This document shows, one piece after another, positions 33,306 through 42,146 of a DNA stretch of 46,902 nt. Each line of letters begins with the position of its first letter. Within the stretch, counting starts at the first letter, position 1. The notes under the pieces are model-generated. The model was not told the origin of the DNA. It saw nothing but the letters and a program-made list of their open reading frames with translations, and ran no database searches. The translations under genes and the position numbers were made by a program. Origin of the DNA: Betaproteobacteria bacterium (lineage in GTDB: Bacteria; Pseudomonadota; Gammaproteobacteria; Burkholderiales; SHXO01); NCBI GenBank assembly GCA_025356655.1, contig JANXRW010000153.1:1-46902 (forward strand), in the 5' to 3' direction.

Positions 33306-34115
33306 TCACTTCACCCCGGCAGCGGCGCTCGCCCCAAAAAACAGATAGGAGTCCATGGCCAACACGCCATAGGTTATTTCGTCGACCACACGCTCGACGC
33401 GTGCTTCGCCCCCTCCTGCCCCGAGGGCCGCGAAGAGCGGCAGCAGATGCTCGTCGCTCGGGTGTGCGCGGCGCGCCTCAGGCGCCAGGCGCCGGTAATC
33501 GAGCAGGGAATCCAGATCGCCCGCCGCCAAGCGGTCTAGGAACCAGTGCCGGAACGCTTCCACGTAGGGCTCGGAGGCGCGCGCGGCCTGGTCAAACCGG
33601 ACCTCCCCTAGGTTGTGCGTCATTGCGCCCGAGCCAAGCACCAGCACGCCTTCCTGAGCGAGCGGCCTAAGCCCTTGCCCGAGGGCATAGTGGTACCGCG
33701 GGTCCTGCCGCGCCTGGATGGACAACTGCGTCACGGGCACATCTGCCGCCGGGTAGAGATAGCGAAGCGGCACCCAGGCGCCGTGATCTAAGCCTCGGCG
33801 AGGGTCCGACTCCGGCGCCAAGCCCGCATGCGCGAGCAACCCGAGCACCCGCTTGGCGAGATCCGGCGCCCCCGGGGCCGGATAGGTCATCTGGTAGAGC
33901 GCTCGCGGAAACCCGCCAAAGTCGTGGATCGTCTCCGGGAGCGTCGCCGCACTCACTAGCGGGCGCGCGCTATCCCAGTGGGCGGAGAGCACCAGGATAG
34001 CCTTCGGCCTAGGCAGTCGCTGCCCCAGGTCGGCGAGCGCCACGCCCGTCTTACCGGGGTTGAGCGCGAGCGTTGGGGCCCCATGGGAAACGAACAGCGA
34101 CGGCATTGCATTCAT
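33306..34115 (-). CDS. LigB-type extradiol dioxygenase (4,5-DOPA dioxygenase / YgiD family)
   Basis: A 269-residue class III extradiol ring-cleavage dioxygenase. The metal ligands appear as His in FVSHGAPTLA (about 10), His in VLSAHWDSA (about 46) and His in a later block; active-site residues include LDHGAWVPLRYLYP, GSGAMTHNLGEV and AHPSDEHLLPLFAALGAGG. Such enzymes use Fe2+ or Zn2+ and open catechols such as L-DOPA; many bacterial members have uncertain substrates. ATG 34115 (MNAMPSLF) is used; 34106 (MPSLF) is an alternative start. It is followed immediately by the esterase gene, suggesting joint processing of an aromatic compound. Confidence 0.9.
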   Translation of the reverse strand: MNAMPSLFVSHGAPTLALNPGKTGVALADLGQRLPRPKAILVLSAHWDSARPLVSAATLPETIHDFGGFPRALYQMTYPAPGAPDLAKRVLGLLAHAGLAPESDPRRGLDHGAWVPLRYLYPAADVPVTQLSIQARQDPRYHYALGQGLRPLAQEGVLVLGSGAMTHNLGEVRFDQAARASEPYVEAFRHWFLDRLAAGDLDSLLDYRRLAPEARRAHPSDEHLLPLFAALGAGGGEARVERVVDEITYGVLAMDSYLFFGASAAAGVK

Positions 34116-34674
34116 CAGCGAGGCCTCCGGATTTTTATGGGTGCCGGGGCGTGGCCATACCTCCCGCGCGCGCCCGTCCAGGCCGCCAGTCTAGCGCCGC
34201 CCTTTGCCCGCGGATAGGACTGGATTTTTCTGGGCTAGATTTTTTCCGGCGGGAAGGGACAAACAACACCCGATCGCGCACGGGCTCAGCCAAACTACAT
34301 GGCGGCCATTCGCACGGCACTCTCCACGCTACACCGCTCTGGCGCGCAGGGTGCGAGCGCGCTCCATCCGGTCAGCGCCGCGGCCGCCTCGCACCCCGTG
34401 CTCTCTATGCCCCCGCCACTCGGTGGTGCGGGATTGCGTCCTTACGGGACGGGGCATTGTGTTTGTTTTCCCGACCCAACCTCTGGGCCGCCGATTAGCC
34501 GAGTCGCGGTTGATGGGCCCGTGGCGCGCCCGCCCCTGTTCAGTCCGTCGTACTGGTACGTCGCCGTCACTCCCAACAGCTGGCATCGAATCTAACGCCC
34601 CGAACGAACCAAGGATCGGATCTGTCCAGTGCGGCGGAGAACAGCTGATTAGTCAGGGTGGGGTCGCGGAGTCT
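34116..34674. other. Gene-free debris region
   Basis: No intact gene is seen on either strand; open frames here are short, low in similarity and mutually overlapping. A T-rich stretch near 34222-34245 stands out in otherwise GC-rich DNA. The region ends at the IS-end repeat. Confidence 0.5.
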
Positions 34675-34784
34675 GGTCGGAAAACGCCGTTTTTTGCCCC
34701 AATCGGCCGCCGGGGGCAGGGCCTATCCCCGCTGCGCGTGCTCCCACTCACCCGCCCGCTACCCACTCAATTTTGGAAGGAGCC
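34675..34784 (-). mobile_element. Solo ISL3-like insertion sequence end
   Basis: Read on the minus strand from 34784, this begins GGCTCCTTCCAAAATTGAGTG and stays aligned without gaps to 3552-3661 for 110 bases, about 85% identical by eye. The shared part includes GGCCCTGCCCC and GCAAAAAACGGCG. At the 3' end the transposase frame (LGQKTAFSD) loses similarity after about ten codons and hits a stop, so only the end of the element remains. It cuts the minus-strand frame at 34785-34956. Confidence 0.7.
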
Positions 34785-35524
34785 TGTGGGGCCGATCGAA
34801 GTCCAAGTGATCACGGTCGATGACCACGATCGATTCGCTTAGCCATTCAATGAGATCCAGAACGTTGACGTCGGGGACTTTGCCACCGGCACCCGGAGCG
34901 ATCCGCGTGCCGGTGGCGCTGCTGGCCAACACAGTTCCTCCTCCACACCGCGGCATAACGCTTTGGCCACCGCGCGCCCGCGGAGCAAGATCGCTAGGCC
35001 GAGGTCGTGGCCACGCGGCGGTCGGCGTCGGGCGTAGGGCGTGGGCCCTTGTTCAGAGTGAACCTATGTCAGAGTGCTGAAGCGTCAGGGTGTTGGTACC
35101 TTAGATCAGCCACTGAAAAAACAGCTGATCCGGGCGAGCCCAACAACCTACTGGGCGAGCAACGCGGTCTGGACGATCGCCTCAAAATCGGCGAGGACGT
35201 TCAGCTGCTGCTTGAAGTAGCGGCCGACAGGCTGTTCTCCAGGAGCATGGCGAGCTCGCCATTTTGCCAGCACAAGATTGAGAATATCCGAGCCGTAGGT
35301 CTACTCGGCCATCTTTCACCGACCCGGCAGGTGCTCAGCTTGCGCGACATTTTTGCCCTGTTCTCCTGGGTCAAACCGGTGGGTGTTACTGCTTTCTTGC
35401 CCTCGACCCACATTTCCGTGGGAGTGGCGAACAGCATCGCCTCGGCGTAGGCGACTGTGATGGTGTTGGCCCCCCCCAAGGCCGCTCCACCAAACGAGCC
35501 AGCCCGAACCCTGTCGCCGGCGCC
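34785..35524. other. Debris region with unassigned gene fragments
   Basis: Two minus-strand fragments look protein-like. From 34956 to 34785 a frame reads GKVPDVNVLDLIEWLSESIVV and IDRDHLDF and is cut by the IS end. From about 35480 to 35120, two frames give TEMWVEGKKAVTPTGLTQENR and, after a shift, YGSDILNLVL and FKQQLNVLADFEAIVQ. I cannot assign either. An inverted repeat GATCAGC / GCTGATC occurs at 35104-35130. No intact gene is supported. Confidence 0.45.
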
Positions 35525-36413
35525 TCAGCCAGCCAGTGCCGCCATCGAAAAAACCGTCTCCAGGGCGAAGACCTCGCCCGGTCCTAGGTCCCGTAGACCA
35601 CGCCTGGGGGCGTCCTCCGGCAAATTGAGCGCATTCACGGGATGGGTCACTGGCTCCAGGCAAAACACGGCTCGCTTCGGCGGCGTGTAGAGCTGGAAAT
35701 AGTTCGGGCCCGGCACGCAGGACATACGCAGAGCGAGCCCACGCTCCGGCCAGACGATCTCCGCTTGTCCATCCCACCCGCTGAAGCAGTTGTCCACAAG
35801 GTCCCGCGGTAACGCGTGGGAGCGGCAAAAGTCCACTGCCGCATTCAAGGGCTCCCAGGCCTGCGGCAGCAGGTCTGCCCCCGTGCGGAGCACCTCCGCA
35901 GCTGTGGCGCGCAGGTGGGTGCGGGCGGTCCGGGGAAACCAGGGATGCAAACCCAGGCCAAAGGGCAGTGTCGTCTGTCCACGGTTCTCGACCTCCAGGT
36001 GCAGTTGCAGTCGGCCCCCGTCGAGTTCGTAGCGAATTCGCGCGGCATAGGCGAAGGACCCCAAGCGGGTTTCCAACTCCAACACGACGTGCTGCGGGCC
36101 GCGCGCCACCACCGCCCAGGGCCGCTGCCACGCGTTGCCGTGGATGGGATAAGCCTCGCCGGCGCGGTTAGGTGCGAGGGGATGGAACTGCCCACGAAAG
36201 TGGAAACCACGCCCGCCGACCCGGTTGGCCCAGGGAATGAGCGGGTAACAGCCCAGCAGGTTGCTATCGCGGGCAACCGGGAGCCAGGGGACGCAGGAGC
36301 GGCCAGGGCCCTCCGAGACCCACCCAGCGCAGGGCGGCAACCCCTCCGCCAAGGCTCGGACTCAGCACCAATTCCAGGCAAGCGGTGCTCAACCCAATAG
36401 CGTCCCCGGGCAC
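35525..36413 (-). pseudogene. Aldose 1-epimerase with N-terminal frameshift
   Basis: The frame ending at 35525 covers most of a galactose mutarotase-like protein: LLGCYPLIPWANRVGGRGFHFRG, YPIHGNAWQRPW (catalytic His), LPFGLGLHPWFPR and PVNALNLPEDAPRRGLRDLGPGE. The expected N-terminal strand (LELVLSPSLGGGVAALRWVGLGGPWPLLRPLAPG) is present but in another frame, from a GTG at 36413 or TTG at 36392, and the shift lies near 36275-36290. In that frame a stop follows at once. A shorter product from ATG 36352 would carry a foreign N-terminus. The gene follows the SDR stop by 37 bases, so both belonged to one sugar-oxidation operon. A recent mutation or a sequence error are both possible. Confidence 0.8.
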
Positions 36414-36449
36414 CGGCCCTGGCACGTCGCGCCCCCGCCGGGACCGGCC

Positions 36450-37217
36450 TCAGGCCCAGCCCGCATCCACGATGAACTCCTGGCAGGTGCACATCCTGCT
36501 ATCGTCCGCCACCAGGAATAGCGCCATGCGCGCGATATCCTCCGGCAGCAGGCGCTCCGGCAGGCATTGCTCCCGGGCGAGCGTGCTCTCACCTGCCGCG
36601 TCGAGCCAGAGGTCCTTCTGCCGCTGTGTCATCACCCAACCGGGGACCAGCGTATTGACCCGGATATTGAAAGGACCCAGATCCCGGGCGAGACCACGGG
36701 TGAGCCCGGTGATCGCCGCCTTGGCAGTGGTATAGGCGGGCATCCCCCCGGTGCGGGTTTTCCAACTGATGGAACCGACGTTGACGATGGAGCCACCGCC
36801 CGCGGCCTTCATGAACGGAACGGCAGCCTGGGCAGCAAAAAATTGATGCCGAAGGTTCACTGCCATGCGATTGTCCCAGTACTCGGGCGTCACCGCCTCC
36901 AGGGCATGCCGGTCGTCATTGGCCGCGTTGTTGATCAGCGCCCGGAGTCCACCCAGTTCCGCGGCCACCTCGCGCACCACCGTGCCCAAAGCGTCTACGT
37001 CGGTGAGATCGAAGCGCCGGAAGAGCGGCCGGTATCGGCCGACCCTCTCCAGGCGGGCGACGAGCGCCTCACCGGCACCCTGCGCGATGTCCAAGAAAGC
37101 CACCCGGGCCCCCTGGGCGCAGAAGTGCGTCACCAAACTCTCCCCAATACCGGTGGCGCCGCCGGTGATCAACACCGGCAGGTCCTGAAGGCTCGGGTAG
37201 GTGGCGTAGGTTTGCAT
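36450..37217 (-). CDS. SDR family oxidoreductase (sugar dehydrogenase-like)
   Basis: A 255-residue classical short-chain dehydrogenase. The cofactor motif is ITGGATGIGESLV (residues 17-29), DLTDVDALG the adenine-ring contact, LINNAANDDRH the NAAG equivalent, and the catalytic set is Ser in NVGSISWKT with Tyr and Lys in MPAYTTAKAAITGL. An Asp after the second beta strand (FLDIAQG) favours NAD+. The ending ADDSRMCTCQEFIVDAGWA is typical. Together with the adjacent aldose epimerase it suggests aldose (for example L-arabinose, D-xylose or D-galactose) 1-dehydrogenase activity; the exact sugar is an inference. Confidence 0.9.
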   Translation of the reverse strand: MQTYATYPSLQDLPVLITGGATGIGESLVTHFCAQGARVAFLDIAQGAGEALVARLERVGRYRPLFRRFDLTDVDALGTVVREVAAELGGLRALINNAANDDRHALEAVTPEYWDNRMAVNLRHQFFAAQAAVPFMKAAGGGSIVNVGSISWKTRTGGMPAYTTAKAAITGLTRGLARDLGPFNIRVNTLVPGWVMTQRQKDLWLDAAGESTLAREQCLPERLLPEDIARMALFLVADDSRMCTCQEFIVDAGWA

Positions 37218-37334
37218 GGCGTTCCTCGTTCAGTAGGCACTGGGAGACGGCGAGAGAGGGCTCCGCGAGACCCTCCAGTGCAGCAAATTGGGGCGATGGG
37301 CAACCGCCCACTGCCCGCCCTGCGCAGGCGAAGC

Positions 37335-37913
37335 TTAACGCACGGAGTAGCCGCGCGCGTCCAGGCAAGCTTCCATGGCGCGCCGGTAATTGGGGTACTG
37401 CGCGGGCAGGTGCTGCGGGTCATAGCCGGTTTGGCCCACGGCCCAGCGCTGGCAGGTGGCACGGTCCTCGTGCTGCACCTCCTGCGTCTGGCCCGTGCGC
37501 GGATAGACGTAGAGTTGTTCCGCACGAGCAGAGACCCCCGCCTGGGTCCATTCCTGGTTAGGCGCGTAGGTTTGGGTCTGTGCGTAGGGTTGGGCCGATG
37601 GATAGGCGCCCGCATTGCCGGGTGCAGGCGAGGGGTAGGCCCCACCCGGCGCCGCCGCGATCGGTGCCTGCTGCGGATAGACGTAGGTGGGCGCAGCCGG
37701 GGGATAGACGTAGACCGGGGCGGGCGCGCTCTGCGGCGCCGGGTAGAGGTAGGGGTCGTAGGCGTACCGAGGGTAGTAATAGGGCCCCGGGTAGTACCAA
37801 GGCCCGGGGAGGCCGAGGGAAATCCCGAAGCGCCAGTGATGTCCTTCGGCCATGGCGGGAGTGCACGACAGCATCACCAATAGGCCCACTGCAACTCGCG
37901 TCAGCGTTCTCAT
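37335..37913 (-). CDS. Secreted Tyr/Pro-rich protein with C-terminal CLDARGY domain
   Basis: A 192-residue exported protein. The signal peptide (MRTLTRVAVGLLVMLSCTPAMA) is followed by a Tyr/Pro-rich segment (GPWYYPGPYYYPRYAYDPYLYP and repeats of VYVYPP, TYVYPQQ) and a C-terminal domain of about 55 residues, LYVYPRTGQ...CQRWAVGQTGYDP...RAMEACLDARGYSVR, with two conserved cysteines. Start 37913 has GAGGAGGTGCC just upstream; the longer frame from 37982 has no ribosome site. The same C-terminal domain closes the next gene upstream (37949-38719), so the two are paralogues there. Likely envelope-associated; function unknown. Confidence 0.85.
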   Translation of the reverse strand: MRTLTRVAVGLLVMLSCTPAMAEGHHWRFGISLGLPGPWYYPGPYYYPRYAYDPYLYPAPQSAPAPVYVYPPAAPTYVYPQQAPIAAAPGGAYPSPAPGNAGAYPSAQPYAQTQTYAPNQEWTQAGVSARAEQLYVYPRTGQTQEVQHEDRATCQRWAVGQTGYDPQHLPAQYPNYRRAMEACLDARGYSVR

Positions 37914-37948
37914 GATGGCACCTCCTCGTAAGGTTTCGGTGGTGGTTC

Positions 37949-38719
37949 TCATCGTGCAGTGTAGCCGCGGGCATCCAGGCACGCCGTGGCTGCCCGTCGG
38001 AAGGCGTCTGCCTGAGCTTGCGAGGGCGCGGTGGCGCCGCTCGCCAGAGGATCGTAGCCGGACTGGCCGGCGGCCCAGCGATCACAATCGTAGCGGTCCT
38101 TGGCCGTCTGCTGTTCACTCTGGTTCTGCCGCGGATACACGAAGAGCGCAGCCATCTGGGGCGCCACGGCGGGCGCCGGCGCTGGGATGACTACGATGGG
38201 CGGGGACTGGACGGCGGGTGGCGCCTCGCTCAGCGATTGGGCGCTCGGGGGATCCACCACGCGGTACCCCTGGGGGGTCTGGAAGTAGTAGGTGTTGTTG
38301 GCGTAATAGTAGGGCAGCCCATTGGCCCAAACCACCGTGTAAAAGGGCGGGGGGATGGGCAGGATGACGCCGGGCGAGGGCGCCACTACCGCGTAGCGCC
38401 CTTGGCGCTCTGGCCGGTACCACACGCCTTCCGAGAAAAATAGGTGCACGCCCCGGTACTCCACGGACAGGAAGCCGCCCGGGAGCCCGAAGAACACGTG
38501 TCCGAGTGGCGGGTAGTAACGGTCGTGATGAAAGCGCCCATCGAGGTAGCGCTGGTCACGGAACTCATGTTCCCGAAACTCGTGCTCGTGGTAACCGCTC
38601 TCGCGGCGCTCGTGCTCGCGATGACTCCACTCGTCGGCCCGCGAAACCGGGGCTGTGAGCAAGCAGAGGCCAAGAAGCAAGGCGCCGCTCATTCGGCGCG
38701 CGCTTGCGGAACGAATCAT
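37949..38719 (-). CDS. Secreted DUF6515-like protein with C-terminal CLDARGY domain
   Basis: A 256-residue exported protein. A signal peptide ends near VSRADEW, followed by a His/Glu/Arg-rich stretch (residues 30-65), a beta-rich segment resembling DUF6515 (FFGLPGGFLSVEYRGVHLFFSEGVWYRPE and YYYANNTYYFQTPQGYRVV), a Pro/Ala linker and the C-terminal domain LFVYPRQNQSE...CDRWAAGQSGYDP...RRAATACLDARGYTAR. The last part matches the end of the next gene (37335-37913). Start 38719 has GGAGGTG seven bases upstream. The two genes are 35 bases apart, in one operon; probably envelope proteins of unknown role. Confidence 0.85.
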   Translation of the reverse strand: MIRSASARRMSGALLLGLCLLTAPVSRADEWSHREHERRESGYHEHEFREHEFRDQRYLDGRFHHDRYYPPLGHVFFGLPGGFLSVEYRGVHLFFSEGVWYRPERQGRYAVVAPSPGVILPIPPPFYTVVWANGLPYYYANNTYYFQTPQGYRVVDPPSAQSLSEAPPAVQSPPIVVIPAPAPAVAPQMAALFVYPRQNQSEQQTAKDRYDCDRWAAGQSGYDPLASGATAPSQAQADAFRRAATACLDARGYTAR

Positions 38720-38814
38720 GGTCTGGCACCTCCAGGGGCCGGGACGGGGCCCCTTGTTAACGCATTGGACCCGCGCTTTGTTAACAGGGTATTCATCCGC
38801 GAACAGAACTTACA

Positions 38815-39684
38815 TCAAATTGTTTCAGATAGCCTCCCTCCCGCTCCCATTGCCGACCTTGCCTCGGGCTCCAAGAGCCGCACCTCCCGCTGCGGGAAAG
38901 GTACGCTGATGCCCCGGTCGCGGAAGCCCTCGAGGATGCCGCGGTAGATCTCCCCACGTGCCGCCACGTAGTCGGGCACCTGCGTCCAGGGCGCAACGAT
39001 GATGGTGATCGCAGAGTCCGCGAGGACACTTGCCTGGACCACCGGGGCCGGCTCCTTGAGCACCCGGGGATTGGCCGCGAGCACGTCGGCAATCGCCGTC
39101 AGCGCCCGGTCCATGTCGGTGTCGTAGGCGACGCCGACAGTGAGTTCCAGTTGGCGCACGTTCCCGTAATTGTGAAGGATCTCGCCCACGACCTTCCGGT
39201 TGGGAATAACCACTCGGGAACGGTCGGAGTGGGTGAGCGTCGTGGTGAATAGGCTGACCACCTCCACTTGCCCTTCCTCCCCCGCGATGGAAATGTACTC
39301 GCCTACCCGGAAGGGCCGCGTGAATATGATGGTGAGGCCCGCGACCACGTTGGTGAGCACGCCCTGGAGTGCCAGCGCGACGCCGGCGCCAGCCAGGCCG
39401 ATGCCAGCGAGGAGCGGCAGGAGTTCGATGCCCAGGTTCTGCAGCGCCATGATGGCGAACAGGCCGAACACCAGCAGGCGAACCGTGCGAACGAGCAGCA
39501 GCCGCACGGTGACGTCGAGGTGCAGGCGGCGAAAGCCCCGTTCCATGGCGCGTGCGGCCCAGCGCCCCGCGACTACGCCAGCGAAAACGATGGCGAGCGC
39601 CACGAGCACACGCGGGCCGAAGCGCAGCGCGGCATCGATCAAGGTGACACGGATCTGTTCGACAGATTGCAGGTGTTCGTTCAT
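38815..39684 (-). CDS. Small-conductance mechanosensitive channel (MscS family)
   Basis: A 289-residue MscS protein. Three hydrophobic helices lie at about residues 20-42, 60-82 and 85-110. The pore helix has the Gly/Ala-rich pattern LLAGIGLAGAGVALALQGVLTNVVAGL, followed by the hallmark IFTRPFRVGEYISIAGEEGQVEVVSLFTTTL and VIPNRKVVGEILHNYG. The cytoplasmic cage domain fills the C-terminus. The channel opens on membrane tension to release solutes under hypo-osmotic shock. It is transcribed alone; ATG at 39684 with a weak GGGAA ribosome site. Confidence 0.93.
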   Translation of the reverse strand: MNEHLQSVEQIRVTLIDAALRFGPRVLVALAIVFAGVVAGRWAARAMERGFRRLHLDVTVRLLLVRTVRLLVFGLFAIMALQNLGIELLPLLAGIGLAGAGVALALQGVLTNVVAGLTIIFTRPFRVGEYISIAGEEGQVEVVSLFTTTLTHSDRSRVVIPNRKVVGEILHNYGNVRQLELTVGVAYDTDMDRALTAIADVLAANPRVLKEPAPVVQASVLADSAITIIVAPWTQVPDYVAARGEIYRGILEGFRDRGISVPFPQREVRLLEPEARSAMGAGGRLSETI

Positions 39685-39850
39685 TAGAAGGTTCCCAAGG
39701 TTTGCCAGGCTGGGCGTATTCTAGCGCCCTGGCCGATGCCGTTGAGTCGGTGACGACCGCGGGTGGTTTCGGCACCATCCTCCTCGCTCGCCCCTGGGTC
39801 CTTATGCGTCCTGCCTCCCGGCAACGGGCCAACCCATCCCCCGCGTCGCC

Positions 39851-40738
39851 ATGCCCGCACTGATCCTTGGCCGACTAGCTCAAGCCATCCTGGTGATGCT
39901 CGTGGTAGGCCTGGTGGCATTCTGCATGTTTCGCTTCGTGGGCGATCCCATCGTCCTCGTCCCGGGCCAGGACGCGACGACCAAGGAGCGCAAGCTGTTG
40001 CGCCACGAACTCGGGTTGGACCGGCCAGTTCTACTGCAACACGCGCGCTTCCTGCAACGGGCGGCGCGGCGGGGCTTCGGCCTGTCGCTGTGCCAACTGC
40101 GCCCCGTGTCCACCCTGGATTTGTCCTTCGCCTCAGCCATGCTGGCCCTCCTGGGCGTCGGCATCCCGCTAGGGATCGATACGGCGCTCTCGCGCTTCCG
40201 GCTGGTCGCCTCGCTGCCCGGGGTTTCCCCGCCTACCAATCTCACCGGCAACGCGTTGCTCCGGGTCTTCGCCATCTGGCTGGGCTGGCTGCCCTCCTTC
40301 GGCCGCCGCGAGTCCGTCGCGGTCGGGCTCTGGAAGGCGGGCCTGCTCACCATGTCCGCCTGGAAGGCCCTCGTCCCGCCCGGCGTCACGCTCATCATGC
40401 GACTGGTCCGCGCCAAGATGTTGGAGGTATTGCGAAGCGACTACATCCGATTCGCCAAGGCGCGCGGCGTGCGCGACACGCTGGTACGGGTCATCACGGT
40501 CACCGCCGCCCGGCTAGGATCCGTCATCGCCCGTGCCATCATCACCGAGACGGTGTTCCAATCGTCGGGGGTAGGCTTGCCTTTCATCGCGGCGGGGAGT
40601 TTCTCGGACCTACCCGCGCTCTCGGCCTACCTGTGCCTGATCGCCCTATTTCCTGTCACCATCAACCTGCTCTTGGACCTGCTCTACCCTATGATGGACC
40701 CGCGCGTACGGCTAGGCGGTCTCCACACTACCTTCTGA
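39851..40738 (+). CDS. DppB/OppB-type peptide ABC permease, internally shortened
   Basis: A 295-residue open frame clearly derived from a DppB/OppB permease: ILGRLAQAILVMLVVGLVAFCMFRFVGDP at the start, LIMRLVRAKMLEVLRSDYIRFAKARGV (the EAA-type loop) and ITETVFQSSGVGLPFIAAG near the end. Relatives have about 325-335 residues; several expected blocks are missing in-frame: part of the periplasmic loop after residue 75, helix segments near 95-115, and the FGHALKNT-like stretch after the EAA loop. It keeps an open frame but probably cannot fold into a full channel, so I consider it a decaying gene. The M20 gene follows 13 bases later; remains of DppA and DppF-like genes lie at 42147-42479. Confidence 0.75.
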   Translation: MPALILGRLAQAILVMLVVGLVAFCMFRFVGDPIVLVPGQDATTKERKLLRHELGLDRPVLLQHARFLQRAARRGFGLSLCQLRPVSTLDLSFASAMLALLGVGIPLGIDTALSRFRLVASLPGVSPPTNLTGNALLRVFAIWLGWLPSFGRRESVAVGLWKAGLLTMSAWKALVPPGVTLIMRLVRAKMLEVLRSDYIRFAKARGVRDTLVRVITVTAARLGSVIARAIITETVFQSSGVGLPFIAAGSFSDLPALSAYLCLIALFPVTINLLLDLLYPMMDPRVRLGGLHTTF

Positions 40739-40751
40739 GGACCCTGCCCCC

Positions 40752-41945
40752 ATGACCAACCCGGTCGAATACATCCGCCGCTACCACGACGAACTCACCG
40801 AATTCCGGCAAGACATCCACGCCCACCCAGAAATTGCCTTCGAGGAGCATCGCACCGCCGAGCGCGTGGCCAGCCAATTGACTGCCTGGGGGATCGAAGT
40901 GCATCGGGGCTTGGCGGGCACGGGTCTGGTAGGTGTCATCCGCGGACGCGAGACCTCAGCGCGCAGCGTCGGGCTGCGCGCTGACATGGACTGCCTGCCC
41001 ATGCACGAGACGGGCGAGCACAGTTACCGCTCGCGCATCCCTGGCCGCATGCATGCCTGCGGGCACGATGGCCATACGACCATGCTGCTGGGCGCGGCGC
41101 GCTACCTGCAGCAAACCCAGGCTTTTGCGGGTACCGTTTACGCCATCTTCCAGCCAGCCGAGGAGCACGGCGGCGGGGGCCGCGAGATGGTGCGAGCGGG
41201 GCTCTTCGAGCGTTTTCCGGCCGACGAGGTCTACGCGCTGCACAACTGGCCCACGCTTCCGGCCGGCAGCATGGCGGTTGCCCCAGGCCCGGTGCTCGCC
41301 TCGGCCGACGAGATCCGCATCCGGGTGACTGGACGCGGCAGCCACGCTGCCATGCCCGACCAGGGCATCGACCCGGTCGTGGTGGCGGCCCATGTCATCA
41401 CCGCACTGCAGACCATTCCCAGCCGCAACGTGAGCCCGCTCGATGCCGTCGTGGTGAGCATCTGCTCGCTACAGACCAGTCAGGTGGGCGCCTTCAACGT
41501 GATCCCCAACGGCGTTGAACTCATCGGCACCGTGCGCGCATTCCGCGAAGATACGCGGGCGCTGGCGGAGCGGCGCTGCGGCGAGATCGCCCGGGGCGTG
41601 GCAGCCGCGCTGGGCGCGCAGGCGGAGGTGGAGTACCTACGCGGTTACCCACCCACGGTTAATAGCCCGCGCGAGGCAGATTTCGCTGCAGCCGTGGGTG
41701 AACGCCTCTTCGGCGCAGGCAATGTGCTGCGGGAATTCGACCGATCCATGGGCGCGGAGGACTTCTCTTTCATGTTGCAGGAGAAGCCTGGCGCCTATGT
41801 GCTCCTGGGCCAAGGCGGCCCTCCCGGGGGCTGCTCCTTGCACAACCCCAACTACGATTTCAACGATGCGGTAACGCCGCTGGGCGCGGGTTTGCTCGCT
41901 GCCCTTGCTGAGACTGCGCTCGCGTTGGCTGGGCGGCCGGCGTGA
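40752..41945 (+). CDS. M20 family amidohydrolase (hippurate hydrolase-like)
   Basis: A 397-residue M20D metallo-amidohydrolase. The metal site is complete: His in GRMHACGHDGHTTMLLGAA (with the Cys-His-Asp group typical of HipO/AbgB-type enzymes), Glu-Glu in FQPAEEHGGGGREM, His in VYALHNWPTLPAGS and His near the end in PNYDFNDA. The dimerisation domain is present (RGSHAAMPDQGIDPVVVAAHVITALQ). It cleaves an N-acyl amino acid (such as hippurate or a related conjugate). ATG 40752 follows GAGGA. Intact, while the transporter genes around it are degraded. Confidence 0.93.
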   Translation: MTNPVEYIRRYHDELTEFRQDIHAHPEIAFEEHRTAERVASQLTAWGIEVHRGLAGTGLVGVIRGRETSARSVGLRADMDCLPMHETGEHSYRSRIPGRMHACGHDGHTTMLLGAARYLQQTQAFAGTVYAIFQPAEEHGGGGREMVRAGLFERFPADEVYALHNWPTLPAGSMAVAPGPVLASADEIRIRVTGRGSHAAMPDQGIDPVVVAAHVITALQTIPSRNVSPLDAVVVSICSLQTSQVGAFNVIPNGVELIGTVRAFREDTRALAERRCGEIARGVAAALGAQAEVEYLRGYPPTVNSPREADFAAAVGERLFGAGNVLREFDRSMGAEDFSFMLQEKPGAYVLLGQGGPPGGCSLHNPNYDFNDAVTPLGAGLLAALAETALALAGRPA

Positions 41946-42146
41946 GCTGTGCGCTGCGGGGGAACCGTCGGGCGTGCGCTCTTGAGCTGCTTATCGGCCC
42001 TCCTCACCGGAATGGAGGCTCAGGCGAAGACCTTCCCCTAGACCAGTGAGGGCGATGGGCTACCCATGGATCCGCATAGGTTCAACGAGGCCCTGCCACT
42101 GGATTTCAGGGGCAAGGTCTAGGACCGACGGGTCTCTTAAGGACGC

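Noticed and set aside
39763..40755. 330-residue plus-strand frame over the permease
   Set aside because: It is an out-of-frame shadow of the DppB-like gene with Arg/Pro/Gly-biased content and no family match.
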